A program made the translations under genes and the position numbers. From Flavihumibacter soli (GTDB taxonomy: Bacteria > Bacteroidota > Bacteroidia > Sphingobacteriales > Sphingobacteriaceae): a DNA stretch of 64,000 nt. This document shows, piece by piece, positions 36,559 to 45,368 of the stretch (positions are counted from its first letter, which is position 1; each line of letters opens with the position of its first letter). The stretch is taken from positions 62,001 through 126,000 of the forward strand of contig NZ_JAAFZB010000096.1 of the NCBI RefSeq assembly GCF_010692725.1. Direction: 5' to 3'. The notes under the pieces were generated by a model. That model ran no database searches. It saw nothing but the letters and a program-made list of their open reading frames with translations, and was not told the origin of the DNA.

Positions 36559-39513
36559 GTGATCAATCTTACAACTCAGGGGACAAGCCTCAAAAGGCTG
36601 ATAATTATCCTATTCATTTTTGCATCCTCAATCTCACAGGTACTTTCACAAACGATAAATTTTCGTACCTATAAAGTAACAGACGGTCTAGCAAATTCTA
36701 ATGTTTATTATAGTCTCCAAGACTCCAGGGGATTCTTATGGGTTGCCACTTCCAGTGGAGTAAACCGATTTGACGGAAAGAAATTTGAATTATTCACAAC
36801 TGATAACGGCCTTGCGGATAATGAGGTCTTAATGATCTATGAAGATTCTAAAGGCCGTATCTGGTTTTTAAACTTTAACGGACGGCTCGGCTACTATTTC
36901 GACGGCAAGTTCTACAATCCGGACAACAATAAAATCCTTAAAAACGCCATAACGAAAGGCAGTTTTATTTCATGCTTTGAAGACTCTAATAACAGGCTCT
37001 GGTTTGCCACTAACCAGCAGCAGATAATCGAAATTAACCACGACAAGGTTATTGTTCATGAGAAACCGAATAATCATCCGGATACTGATATTTCAAACAC
37101 GTTTATTTTTGAAGATGAGCGGAAACGTATTATAGCGGTTAACAGCAAGGGGTTTTATTATATCCGGAAAGAAACGTTGGAAAACGCACCCTCACAATAC
37201 TTACCCATTTCCTTTAAGTCCTTTCATTACGATAATCGAACAAAGAAACTCCTGTTTATTTCCAAAAGCGGGTTGATTGAATTATCGAAGGGACAATTTA
37301 AGGTGCGGCGTCGGATACCGGAGGAGATCGCAAATCAGGAGATGGCGAGCTTCCTGATCAGTAAAAACAAATTATGGATATCCTCAGTCAATAATGGGAT
37401 CTATATTGTTGAGCCGGACGGTAAAACGATATCTCATCACCTTGCTAAAAAGGTCATCTCACAAATAATGGAAGATCGGGATGGAAACATATGGGTGACC
37501 ACCCTTGGCTCAGGGCTTATTATATTGCCTGCGAATACAGAGAACGTATTGCAGTATACAACAGGAGCTGGACTGTTTGAAAATACGGTTTACAGTGTTG
37601 TTAAGGATGGATCTGGCCAACTCTGGCTTGGCATGAAATCAGGAAACATTAACTTAATAGATAGAAATAGAATATCCAAATTCAACCCGCTTACTACCAA
37701 TACAGCGTACAACCCAATTAAAAAGCTCGAGTATGATAAGGAAAGGAAAAGTATCTGGTTTGCTTCCAATAATACCCTGGGCGAAATAAGTCTGGACAAA
37801 CCTCGAAAAACAAGGTATCTTCAGGAAAAGAACAATCTCACCTTCGGCGTTAAATCATTCAGCCTGAGCAGGAAAGGAAAATTCGCCTTTTCGCTTGCTT
37901 CAGGAGTTTATATCCTCGAAAATAAAGATAAGCCTCTTATTTTCCAGACTCAGAAAAACCTGCCCGACCAACATTTTTTTCCCGATCGCTCATTTAAGGT
38001 CTTTTATGACTCACATGAAAGGTTATGGTTTTCTAATGTAAATGGCCTGTTCAGATATGAGAATAACAAGGTTGATACACTTTCAAAAAAATCGGACTTG
38101 TTTTCTAAAAGGGTTACTGATATAATCGAATTGCCTGATGGAAATATGGTAATAGGAACTTATGGCTACGGGCTTCTCATAACAGATGGGAAGGATCGCA
38201 TCACGCGAATGGGTGTGAAGGAAGGCCTTTCCAGCAATATTTGCCGCAGACTGGGGTTCGACGGGAAGAATATTTGGCTTACTACCTTCAGCGGAGTTGA
38301 CAAATTTGAGTATAAGGCCGCCAGACGAAAGATCACCACTTATAAAATTAAGAATGGCCTTACCTCTGATGAGGTATTGGATATTTTCATAGATGATAAA
38401 AAAATATACCTTGGAACACTGGACGGCCTGACACTTTTACCCCGAAACGAGCCACCGCCTAAAACCAGTTCGCCCTTGTTTTATATCACCAATTTCACAG
38501 TAAATGGTAAGCAGTATAAAGTAAGGGAAATCCCGGAGTTTCAGTTCAATCAAAACACCGTATCAGTGCAATACACTGCAATTAACTTTAGCCAGGCAAA
38601 AGAGTTATATCAATACAGATTGAAAGAAGACTGGCCATGGATTGAAACACCTAATAACACGATAGAATTTGGATCACTTGAACCCGGCCAATATGAACTT
38701 GCCATTCGGGCGAAAGTTCTTGACAGCCAGTGGAGCACTCCTGCCACGGTTCCCTTCATCATAAGGCCTGCTTTCTGGCAGAGATGGTGGTTTTTAGCCT
38801 CTATGTATTTTTTAGTTTCCATATTGGTGATCGGCCTGATTTTCCAGTATTTTAAAAAGCAGCGCAAGAAAGAACACGACGAACTTTCTATGCAGTCAAA
38901 GATCATACTATTAGAACAAAGAGCTCTGCAGGCAATGATGAACCCTCATTTTGTTTTCAACATTATGAACTCTATCCAGTATTTCATCAATACACAGGAT
39001 TCACAGGCTGCCAATCAGGTCTTAACGGGATTTGCCAGACTTATCAGGAAGAATCTGGAAATATGCACGAAGAGCTATATCACCCTGGATGAGGAAATGG
39101 TTTACCTTAAACTCTACCTTTCCCTTGAAAAACTTCGCTTTGGAGAAAAAATGACTTACGAAATTACGATTGACGAAGATCTTGATACGGAAGAAACCAT
39201 GATCCCTTCAATGTTGTTACAACCTTTTGTGGAAAACGCCATATGGCATGGGATAATGCCGCAGGAAGAAGGGGGAAACATCCACATCAACGTTACCCAG
39301 CATAAAAATGAAATTGTAGTGAATATCATCGATAACGGGACAGGTATTGAAAACTCCATGAAGAATAAAATTTCATCACATGTTAGTCGGGGAATGCAAA
39401 TCACACAGGAACGGGTCAGCTTACTAAACAAAAATAAAAAAGGAACTATTTCCATCCATTCAAGGCAAACAGGAGAATCCGGAACGAAAGTCACCGTAAA
39501 AATACCTGTATAA
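36559..39513 (+). CDS. two-component sensor histidine kinase with regulator propeller domain
   Basis: A 984-residue sensor. A signal-anchor (about residues 11-30) precedes repeated two-component-regulator-propeller blades with motifs such as SRGFLWVATSSGVNRFDG, DGNIWVTTLGSGL and DGKNIWLTTFSGVDKF. A Y_Y_Y domain (about 650-735) follows, then one transmembrane segment (about 742-763), and a LytS-type kinase. Its phospho-acceptor is His797 in NPHFVFNIMNSIQYF and its ATP-binding region has FVENAIWHGI and DNGTGI. The start is GTG at 36559, 10 bp after the response regulator. The sensed ligand is unknown; propeller sensors often detect carbohydrates, but no sugar-use genes are adjacent. Confidence 0.9.
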   Translation: MINLTTQGTSLKRLIIILFIFASSISQVLSQTINFRTYKVTDGLANSNVYYSLQDSRGFLWVATSSGVNRFDGKKFELFTTDNGLADNEVLMIYEDSKGRIWFLNFNGRLGYYFDGKFYNPDNNKILKNAITKGSFISCFEDSNNRLWFATNQQQIIEINHDKVIVHEKPNNHPDTDISNTFIFEDERKRIIAVNSKGFYYIRKETLENAPSQYLPISFKSFHYDNRTKKLLFISKSGLIELSKGQFKVRRRIPEEIANQEMASFLISKNKLWISSVNNGIYIVEPDGKTISHHLAKKVISQIMEDRDGNIWVTTLGSGLIILPANTENVLQYTTGAGLFENTVYSVVKDGSGQLWLGMKSGNINLIDRNRISKFNPLTTNTAYNPIKKLEYDKERKSIWFASNNTLGEISLDKPRKTRYLQEKNNLTFGVKSFSLSRKGKFAFSLASGVYILENKDKPLIFQTQKNLPDQHFFPDRSFKVFYDSHERLWFSNVNGLFRYENNKVDTLSKKSDLFSKRVTDIIELPDGNMVIGTYGYGLLITDGKDRITRMGVKEGLSSNICRRLGFDGKNIWLTTFSGVDKFEYKAARRKITTYKIKNGLTSDEVLDIFIDDKKIYLGTLDGLTLLPRNEPPPKTSSPLFYITNFTVNGKQYKVREIPEFQFNQNTVSVQYTAINFSQAKELYQYRLKEDWPWIETPNNTIEFGSLEPGQYELAIRAKVLDSQWSTPATVPFIIRPAFWQRWWFLASMYFLVSILVIGLIFQYFKKQRKKEHDELSMQSKIILLEQRALQAMMNPHFVFNIMNSIQYFINTQDSQAANQVLTGFARLIRKNLEICTKSYITLDEEMVYLKLYLSLEKLRFGEKMTYEITIDEDLDTEETMIPSMLLQPFVENAIWHGIMPQEEGGNIHINVTQHKNEIVVNIIDNGTGIENSMKNKISSHVSRGMQITQERVSLLNKNKKGTISIHSRQTGESGTKVTVKIPV

Positions 39514-39607
39514 TTACCGTTCCCTCAAAAATATCTACCGTTCACCCTTTTTTCTATTTCGTTAAAAAAAAAACTGCTAGAATTGTTTCATACAAAGCGA
39601 GCAGGTG

Positions 39608-39685
39608 ATGAGTATAATGATAAATTACATAAAATTAGCAGGAGGCTTCGTAGCTTTTTTATACACTAAATGCATAAAAATATAG
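39608..39685 (+). CDS. candidate 25-residue hydrophobic small protein
   Basis: A short frame MSIMINYIKLAGGFVAFLYT... of 25 codons ending in TAG, with one hydrophobic stretch that could span a membrane. It lies alone in the 271-bp gap between the sensor kinase and the ferritin-like operon, and a strong terminator follows 38 bp later. There is no clear Shine-Dalgarno, as is normal here, and the -7 candidate upstream (TAGAATTG) is imperfect. It may be chance; the isolated terminator is the main reason to list it. Confidence 0.2.
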   Translation: MSIMINYIKLAGGFVAFLYTKCIKI

Positions 39686-39722
39686 GATCTACCTAAGATT
39701 AACGTTTTGATTATGTGTGTGT

Positions 39723-39767
39723 AAAAGCGGTTGAAACTTCCCCCAAAGTTTCACCGCTTTTTTTTTT
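39723..39767. terminator. strong intrinsic terminator
   Basis: Arms AAAAGCGGTTGAAACTT and AAGTTTCACCGCTTTT (one bulged T) around a C-rich loop, followed by a run of T to 39767 on the plus strand. It lies 210 bp past the kinase stop and 18 bp before the end of the minus-strand ferritin-like gene, so it may serve both directions. Confidence 0.9.
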
Positions 39768-39784
39768 ACTCCCTAAAATTGCGT

Positions 39785-40624
39785 CTACGACACAATAAAA
39801 GGGTCTATTATTGCCAGCACCCTTTCCCTGCTCAGAGGCTCATCAAAAGATTCAGTTGCCGCCGCGGTAGTAATAGGAAAGCCATTGATTGCACTAATTG
39901 AGATCCCGCCCTGGGTATCTGCTTCTTCTCCATCGTATGATGACTGAACAGCTGCCCCGATGTCGTTTTCTTTCCCGGTGATCCATGGTTTGACATTTGC
40001 TCCACCTGCATGACGCATCTGGCGTATATGTGATGCATGACGTGCTTCCACCGAGTGAATCTTTAAGATACTGGTTAATACCTCCCCGGCTCCCAGGAGT
40101 TCCGCAGCCTGGCCCTTATAAGCTCTTACACCGGTATCCTCAAAGGTCTGCGCTAAAGACAGGAAAGTATCATAGTTAGTAAACACCGATGGGAAGGCGC
40201 CCTGTCCGGTGCCCTTTCCTCCTGAAAAGTCAAATTCAGGCTTGCTAACAGGGGTTTTTCCTAAACCCTCCAGAGTTGTCTTCAAAAAAGACACATGCTT
40301 ATCCTCTTGATCACGGATGGTCGTAATCGCATTTAAAGCTGCTCCCTGTGGTATCAATGCCGGTGATCCTAAGGCAAGCGTATAAAATTCGGCTTCTAAA
40401 TATTCCAGTGTCAAGGCGAACTGCAGCACGGCCTCTACTTCCGGGTTCGTAGATTGAGCGTAAGCCTTTTTAAACAGGGATCCCAGTGCAAATGGTAGTG
40501 CAGTTAGTGCTGTCCTTTTACTGAAAGATGAAAAGTGCCGTACAGCCCCCCGGCGTGAATTCAGGCGATCGAAGACTTCCGGATCCACTTTTTCAATCAT
40601 TGCTAATAAATTTCGTACGGTCAT
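39785..40624 (-). CDS. exported ferritin-like domain protein (PF13668)
   Basis: A 279-residue helical-bundle protein. The N-terminal 58 residues carry a late signal (SKRTALTALPFALGSLFKKAYAQ, described as a KR plus hydrophobic core ending AYA-Q). The bundle then has paired Glu/His motifs: LTLEYLEAEFYTLAL, IRDQEDKHVSFLKTTL, FEDTGVRAYKGQA and HSVEARHASHIRQMR. These are the positions used for a di-metal site in ferritin-like proteins. The family includes desiccation-related proteins; iron handling or oxidative protection is plausible but unproven. It lies 11 bp downstream of its paralogue. Confidence 0.85.
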   Translation of the reverse strand: MTVRNLLAMIEKVDPEVFDRLNSRRGAVRHFSSFSKRTALTALPFALGSLFKKAYAQSTNPEVEAVLQFALTLEYLEAEFYTLALGSPALIPQGAALNAITTIRDQEDKHVSFLKTTLEGLGKTPVSKPEFDFSGGKGTGQGAFPSVFTNYDTFLSLAQTFEDTGVRAYKGQAAELLGAGEVLTSILKIHSVEARHASHIRQMRHAGGANVKPWITGKENDIGAAVQSSYDGEEADTQGGISISAINGFPITTAAATESFDEPLSRERVLAIIDPFIVS

Positions 40625-40635
40625 GGCTCGCGGGA

Positions 40636-41349
40636 TTAAACTGTCGGAAGATCTTCAGAATTTATAATTGTCGTGATATAAGCGCTGGTCACGACCAGAA
40701 CTTCGTCGGGCGAAAGTGCTTTATCAAGGCCATTTTCGTCTACTACTTCGCTGCCCGCAAATGAACCATCGCTGATCAGGTCCCGGATCAACGCTGCATG
40801 TCGAGCTTCAACCGAAACTATTTTACCGGCAAAGACGAGGTACGCTTCACCCTTAATTAATGCGCCGACACCGTTATATGCTGATACTCCAAGATCTTCA
40901 AAGACCCTGGCTGTTTCCAGCACACTGGTCCTGCTGGTGAAATCGATCGCCGAAAGATTAATATCAAGAGAGGGTATAGCTACCTGACCCAGAGCATTTT
41001 TAAAGAATTCACGATGGGCAATCTCGTGATCTCTTATGTCATTCAGAAGTGCCGTTTCGGTTGTTGTAGCTCCTGTATAAAAAGCCTGGGTGACCTGAGT
41101 ATAAAAAGCTGCTTCCAGCTGTTCCAGCATGTAGAGATAATTCAGGATTCCAATATCTCCCGCCCCCAGATAAACACCTTCCTGCAGCGGCTCCTTTTTA
41201 CATCCTGAGGCTATCCATGCAAGTCCAGCGCCACCGAGTGCCGCATATTGAAGAAATGTACGACGCGGCACTTTTGAAGAAACAGGCTCGCCATTCCTGG
41301 TAAGTACTTTCAATTCCTTTCCCTTATTCAATCCTCTCATTGGTAACAT
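40636..41349 (-). CDS. ferritin-like domain lipoprotein (PF13668), Tat-type signal
   Basis: A 237-residue paralogue of the next gene. The leader holds a twin-arginine motif (PRRTFLQYAALGG) and then a lipobox-like IASGCKKE with the Cys as the expected lipidation site. The bundle has MLEQLEAAFYTQ, DIRDHEIAHREFFKNAL, FEDLGVSAYNG and VSVEARHAALIRDL, keeping the Glu and His metal positions. A Tat signal would mean export after folding, possibly with metal bound. Alternative start at 41340 (MRGLNKG). First gene of a two-gene operon. Confidence 0.85.
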   Translation of the reverse strand: MLPMRGLNKGKELKVLTRNGEPVSSKVPRRTFLQYAALGGAGLAWIASGCKKEPLQEGVYLGAGDIGILNYLYMLEQLEAAFYTQVTQAFYTGATTTETALLNDIRDHEIAHREFFKNALGQVAIPSLDINLSAIDFTSRTSVLETARVFEDLGVSAYNGVGALIKGEAYLVFAGKIVSVEARHAALIRDLISDGSFAGSEVVDENGLDKALSPDEVLVVTSAYITTIINSEDLPTV

Positions 41350-41499
41350 TCTTTAATTTTGAGGTTTAATATTAAATATTCCTAATATTGCCAAGTTGAT
41401 ACAGGATGCAGCCCTGCTTATAAAATGCTAAGTATTGCTGCATCCTGCAAAATATTATTTTAATTGCATTATATTTCCTGAATCAGCCAATATTATACC

Positions 41500-42066
41500 A
41501 TGGAGCCACATCAGCTGGAAAATAACATAGAAGCTTTGATCTATGCATCTGATAAAGCCATCGGTGCCGAAGAGATCATAGTGGTATTATCTGAATTAAC
41601 AGATGCCCTGCTGACGATAGATGAAATCGACGAAGCAATCCGGAATATCCAACTAAAATACCAGGATAGTAAATTGAGTATAGAGCTTGTCCGGTTAAAC
41701 GGTGGTTATCAATTTCTAACAAAAAAACAATACTATCCTGTTATTAAGCAGCTGCACATCCAGCGGGCAAAAAAGGCTCTTAGTCAGGCGGCATTAGAAA
41801 CCCTCGCAATTATTGCCTATAAACAGCCTGTAACGAAATTAGAGGTTGAACAAATAAGAGGGGTTAATTGTGATTATTCAGTTCAAAAATTACTTGACAA
41901 GGAATTGATTGTTATCTCCGGCCGTTCCTCAGCAGTTGGAAAACCAATCCTCTATGCAGTAAGTAGCATGTTCATGGATTATTTCGGAATAAACTCTCCG
42001 GCTGACCTGCCGAAACTGAAGGAACTGATCCCTGAAAACAACGATATTGGACAAAGTCCCCAATAG
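41500..42066 (+). CDS. scpB: SMC-Scp complex subunit ScpB
   Basis: A 188-residue winged-helix protein. It starts LENNIEALIYASDKAIGAEEI, has the central QAALETLAIIAYKQPVTKLEVEQIRGV signature (in parts), and ends with the second winged helix (LLDKELIVISGRSSAVGKPILYAVS). ScpB dimerises and bridges ScpA to SMC in chromosome condensation. scpA is not in the window. Confidence 0.95.
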   Translation: MEPHQLENNIEALIYASDKAIGAEEIIVVLSELTDALLTIDEIDEAIRNIQLKYQDSKLSIELVRLNGGYQFLTKKQYYPVIKQLHIQRAKKALSQAALETLAIIAYKQPVTKLEVEQIRGVNCDYSVQKLLDKELIVISGRSSAVGKPILYAVSSMFMDYFGINSPADLPKLKELIPENNDIGQSPQ

Positions 42067-42095
42067 CTCAACTGCGGAGTTTGATCACAAAATAA

Positions 42096-42127
42096 TTGTT
42101 ATGATTTTTAAAATCTTTTTACTTTTG
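42096..42127 (+). promoter_or_regulatory. candidate promoter of the acidic 64-residue protein
   Basis: TTG at 42096-42098, a 21-nt spacer and a perfect -7 box TACTTTTG at 42120-42127. Transcription would begin about 25 nt before the ATG at 42159. With the terminator at 42378 this makes a self-contained single-gene unit. Confidence 0.5.
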
Positions 42128-42158
42128 AAAACGAAACCAAAAGCGTTAATTTAATACA

Positions 42159-42353
42159 ATGAAAACTTCAAAAATATCAGCCAGCAGAACTGAAGTAAAA
42201 GAAATGGCATTCTCTGGCAAAACACCTCCCAGGAAAAGAAACGAAATCGAAGAGCCAGGGGATTTTAATGACGACGATGACGATTTTGACTTACCTCTTG
42301 ATACCGAATTGGATCTGGATGACGACCTGGATCTGGATGACGACGAATATTAA
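42159..42353 (+). CDS. small protein with polyacidic C-terminus
   Basis: A 64-residue protein: a basic first half (KTSKISASRTEVKEMAFSGK) and a second half made almost wholly of Asp, Glu and Leu, with DDLDLDDD repeats. It is probably disordered. It has its own promoter and terminator, which argues for a real, possibly abundant product. Function unknown; polyacidic tails often contact basic nucleic-acid-binding proteins or metal ions, but nothing here proves that. Confidence 0.6.
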   Translation: MKTSKISASRTEVKEMAFSGKTPPRKRNEIEEPGDFNDDDDDFDLPLDTELDLDDDLDLDDDEY

Positions 42354-42377
42354 TCAATTATAATATCTGAAAAAATG

Positions 42378-42406
42378 AAGCATTCAGTTTACTGAATGCT
42401 TTTTTT
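42378..42406 (+). terminator. intrinsic terminator
   Basis: A perfect stem AAGCATTCAG / CTGAATGCTT with a TTTA loop followed by seven T, 25 bp after the stop codon of the polyacidic small protein. Confidence 0.92.
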
Positions 42407-42440
42407 ATATTCAGCCCCGGCTAATGCGCTATAATAACAT

Positions 42441-43559
42441 ATGATACTAACCGAAGTAAAAGATTCACAGAGTAAACAGGAGTTTCTCGATGTAGCCAGG
42501 AAGATCTATAAGAATGATACTAACTGGGTATGTCCTCTGGATATTGATATAGAAGCAGTATTTGATCCCTCAAAAAACAACTTCCATAACCATGGTCAAT
42601 GTGCAAGATGGGTATTGAAGTCGGAATCCGGAGAACTTATTGGCCGTATTGCAGCATTTATAAACGAAAAAAAGGCCTATCAGGTAGAACAACCCACAGG
42701 CGGTATTGGCTTCTTTGAGTGTATAAATAATTCGGAAGCTTCGTCGATATTGTTCGACACAGCCAGGATCTGGTTAACAGAGCGTGGAATGAAAGCAATG
42801 GACGGTCCGATTAACTTTGGAGAGAATGACAGCTTCTGGGGACTTTTAGTCGAAGGTTTTACCCCGCCGTCTTTTGGAATGAACTATCACCTGCCTTATT
42901 ATCGGAATCTATTTGAAAGCTATGGCTTTACTACCTTGTATCAGCAGATCACCAACCACCTCCAGGTGACGAAGCCCTTTCCTGAAAGATTTACCAAAAT
43001 CGCTCAATGGGTAGCAAACAAACCGGGTTATTCCTTCAAACATCTTGACTCAGCGAAACTGGACAAGTTTGCGAATGATTTTATAGAAATATATAATGAT
43101 GCCTGGAGGGACTTCGAAAACTTTGTTCCAATTACCTTGCAGACGGCACTTCAAAGTTTCGAAAAGATGAAGGCAATTATGGATGAAAAGCTGATCTGGT
43201 TTGCCTACGTTGATGATGAACCTGCTTCTTTTGTCGTCATATTGCCTGATGCCAATCAGCTTATTAAAAATCTAAACGGCAAACTGGGGCTTATAGAAAA
43301 ACTGAAGTTTGCTTACTACCGCTGGAAAGGGGTCAATCGTATGCGGGCTGTAGTAATGGGCACCAAACAAGCTTTCCAAAAGCATGGACTCGAGTCTGCG
43401 TTGTTCATAAAGCTTAAGGAATATGTTTTACCCTTAAATCAGTACACGGAACTTGAGCTCTCCTGGGTCGGTGATTTCAATGACAAGATGCTTTCCCTTC
43501 ACGAAGCGACCGGTGCAACATTCGGGAAAAAGCATCTTACGATGCGGAAAATATTCTGA
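42441..43559 (+). CDS. GNAT-fold conserved protein (YghO-like)
   Basis: A 372-residue protein whose C-terminal half has an acyltransferase-like arrangement (LIWFAYVDDEPASFVVILPD, then VVMGTKQAFQKHGLESALFIKL and LELSWVGDFNDKMLSLHEATGA, in parts). The N-terminal half starts EVKDSQSKQEFLDVARKIYKND and contains GRIAAFINEKKAY and GPINFGENDSFWGLL. It resembles the large uncharacterised GNAT-related proteins annotated YghO-like. No substrate is known and the neighbours do not help. Confidence 0.7.
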   Translation: MILTEVKDSQSKQEFLDVARKIYKNDTNWVCPLDIDIEAVFDPSKNNFHNHGQCARWVLKSESGELIGRIAAFINEKKAYQVEQPTGGIGFFECINNSEASSILFDTARIWLTERGMKAMDGPINFGENDSFWGLLVEGFTPPSFGMNYHLPYYRNLFESYGFTTLYQQITNHLQVTKPFPERFTKIAQWVANKPGYSFKHLDSAKLDKFANDFIEIYNDAWRDFENFVPITLQTALQSFEKMKAIMDEKLIWFAYVDDEPASFVVILPDANQLIKNLNGKLGLIEKLKFAYYRWKGVNRMRAVVMGTKQAFQKHGLESALFIKLKEYVLPLNQYTELELSWVGDFNDKMLSLHEATGATFGKKHLTMRKIF

Positions 43560-43581
43560 GGCCTTCCGGGGAAGACCCTAA

Positions 43582-43917
43582 TCAATTCTTTGAGCGTCTA
43601 AGTTCCTCATACAATTCGATTACCTTTTTCTGTAGTTCAATTACTTCTGTCTCTCGATCCTGTACTTTCTTCGTCAGCACTTCGAGATCTGAATTGTACT
43701 TCTCCTGTTGTTCGGTATCATTGAAAGTTAGTAACTGAACTACACTCATCTCAAATAAGGTAGAAATCTGTTCCAAACGTGACAAGTTGACATCAGTAAT
43801 GCCGGTTTCTATTTTTGAGAAAGCCGGAATAGAAATATCCAATCGCTTTGCTACATCTTCCTGGCTCCACCCTTTCTGATGTCTCAAAAGCCTTATTTTT
43901 TTTCCTAAAGTTTTCAT
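43582..43917 (-). CDS. XRE-family helix-turn-helix protein with C-terminal coiled coil
   Basis: A 111-residue protein. Residues 5-62 form a Cro/CI-type helix-turn-helix (KIRLLRHQKGWSQEDVAKRL, then SIPAFSKIETG). Residues 70-110 are a strongly heptad-patterned coiled coil (EVLTKKVQDRETEVIELQKK...). It is probably a dimeric DNA-binding regulator. It lies 30 bp downstream of the Mur-ligase gene in the same direction, so it may be the last gene of that run. Its targets are unknown. Confidence 0.85.
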   Translation of the reverse strand: MKTLGKKIRLLRHQKGWSQEDVAKRLDISIPAFSKIETGITDVNLSRLEQISTLFEMSVVQLLTFNDTEQQEKYNSDLEVLTKKVQDRETEVIELQKKVIELYEELRRSKN

Positions 43918-43947
43918 GTGTGCTAATTTTATGGTTTAACAGGGCTT

Positions 43948-45318
43948 TTATTCCGGGCTACTAGACAATATTTTACCGGTCAGCGCATCTAAATCCATTC
44001 CTCCAAAGTTTCCTGAACTCATCAATAGCAAGTTTTTACCCTTATAATTAATACCGCTCAAAAATCTCTCCAATATTTCGACATTGTTGAAAAAATTTAC
44101 TCTGGTGTTATCAAACGATTTTTTAACAATGAATTCGTCATATGGTTCTAACTGTTTTTGTAAAAAAATTGTGTCATCTATAAAAACTATTGCTTCATCA
44201 GCGGCATCCATTGTACCGGCGTATTGATTTAAGAAGTCCTTATTCAAGGAACTAAAAGTATGAAGCTCGATTAATGCGATTAATTTTCGGTCAGGGAACT
44301 GTTTTTTAACCGCATCGATTGTAGCAACAAGCTTTGAAGGAGAATGGGCAAAATCCTTAAAAACAGCTGTATTCGCATTTTTACCAAGCGATTCCAGCCT
44401 GCGGGCCGCACCGTTAAAGGTTTTTATAGCTTCAAAGAACGCATCCTCTTTAACATCCAGCTCTAAACATACCAGTCTGGCGGCGTTTAGATTTAGAATG
44501 TTATGATTGCCGAAAATATTTAAAGGTATTTCTCCGTAATCAGTTACGATCCGTGTTATCCCGTTTTCAACTTTGTTAGACAGGGAGCCGTATGGAATTT
44601 TTGTAATTTCTTTGCTGGAATCATTCATTAACCTCGCAAGATCAGTATCTCCGGCATAGTAAATCACTTTACCATTGTCTTCAATAGTGTCCAGAAATTT
44701 GACAAATTGATCATAATACTCTTCATAGGTGGGAAAAACATTAATATGATCCCATGCAATGCCACTTATAACTGCAACGTTGGCATGATAGAGATGAAAT
44801 TTTGGCCTCCGGTCAATAGGTGAGGACAGATATTCATCACCCTCTAAAATGATCACGGGTGCTTCATCTGTCAACTTAACCATTGTCTCAAATCCGGCTA
44901 ACTGTGCCCCAACCAGATAGTCAAAATTGTAGTTGTAGTAATTCAGAACATGCAGGATCATGGAAGTTATAGTGGTCTTGCCATGACTGCCGCCAATCAC
45001 CACCCTTTTCTTCTGCCTGGATTGCTCGTAAATATATTCCGGATAGGAATAAACTTTCAGTCCCAGTTCCATTGCCTTCTTAAGTTCCGGATTATCGGGC
45101 CGTGCATGCATTCCCAGGATTACGGCATCCAGATCGGACGTTATATTGTCTGTATTCCATCCCTCAGAGGCAGGGAGCAAGCCATATTTGTTCAGGCGAG
45201 ATTTTGATGGCTCAAAAACCACATCGTCCGACCCTGTTACATGAAACCCCTTTTTTGATAAAGCAATTGCCAGATTGTGCATGGCGCTGCCGCCGATTGC
45301 TATAAAATGTACGCGCAT
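43948..45318 (-). CDS. Mur ligase family protein, Mpl-like
   Basis: A 456-residue Mur ligase. The N-terminal Rossmann part is MRVHFIAIGGSAMHNLAIAL, the P-loop is GGSHGKTT (residues 109-116), and the central segment has ILEGDEYLSSPIDRRPKF, WDHINVFPTYEEY and GNHNILNLNAARL. The C-terminal domain starts FKDFAHSPSKL. This pattern fits Mpl (UDP-N-acetylmuramate:L-alanyl-gamma-D-glutamyl-meso-diaminopimelate ligase), which recycles murein tripeptide, more than MurC. It is cytosolic. The peptide specificity is inferred from the family. Confidence 0.85.
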   Translation of the reverse strand: MRVHFIAIGGSAMHNLAIALSKKGFHVTGSDDVVFEPSKSRLNKYGLLPASEGWNTDNITSDLDAVILGMHARPDNPELKKAMELGLKVYSYPEYIYEQSRQKKRVVIGGSHGKTTITSMILHVLNYYNYNFDYLVGAQLAGFETMVKLTDEAPVIILEGDEYLSSPIDRRPKFHLYHANVAVISGIAWDHINVFPTYEEYYDQFVKFLDTIEDNGKVIYYAGDTDLARLMNDSSKEITKIPYGSLSNKVENGITRIVTDYGEIPLNIFGNHNILNLNAARLVCLELDVKEDAFFEAIKTFNGAARRLESLGKNANTAVFKDFAHSPSKLVATIDAVKKQFPDRKLIALIELHTFSSLNKDFLNQYAGTMDAADEAIVFIDDTIFLQKQLEPYDEFIVKKSFDNTRVNFFNNVEILERFLSGINYKGKNLLLMSSGNFGGMDLDALTGKILSSSPE

Positions 45319-45368
45319 ATATTTGGAAATAGAAAAGCTACCCCAGGGTGGCTTATTATCGAATTTGA

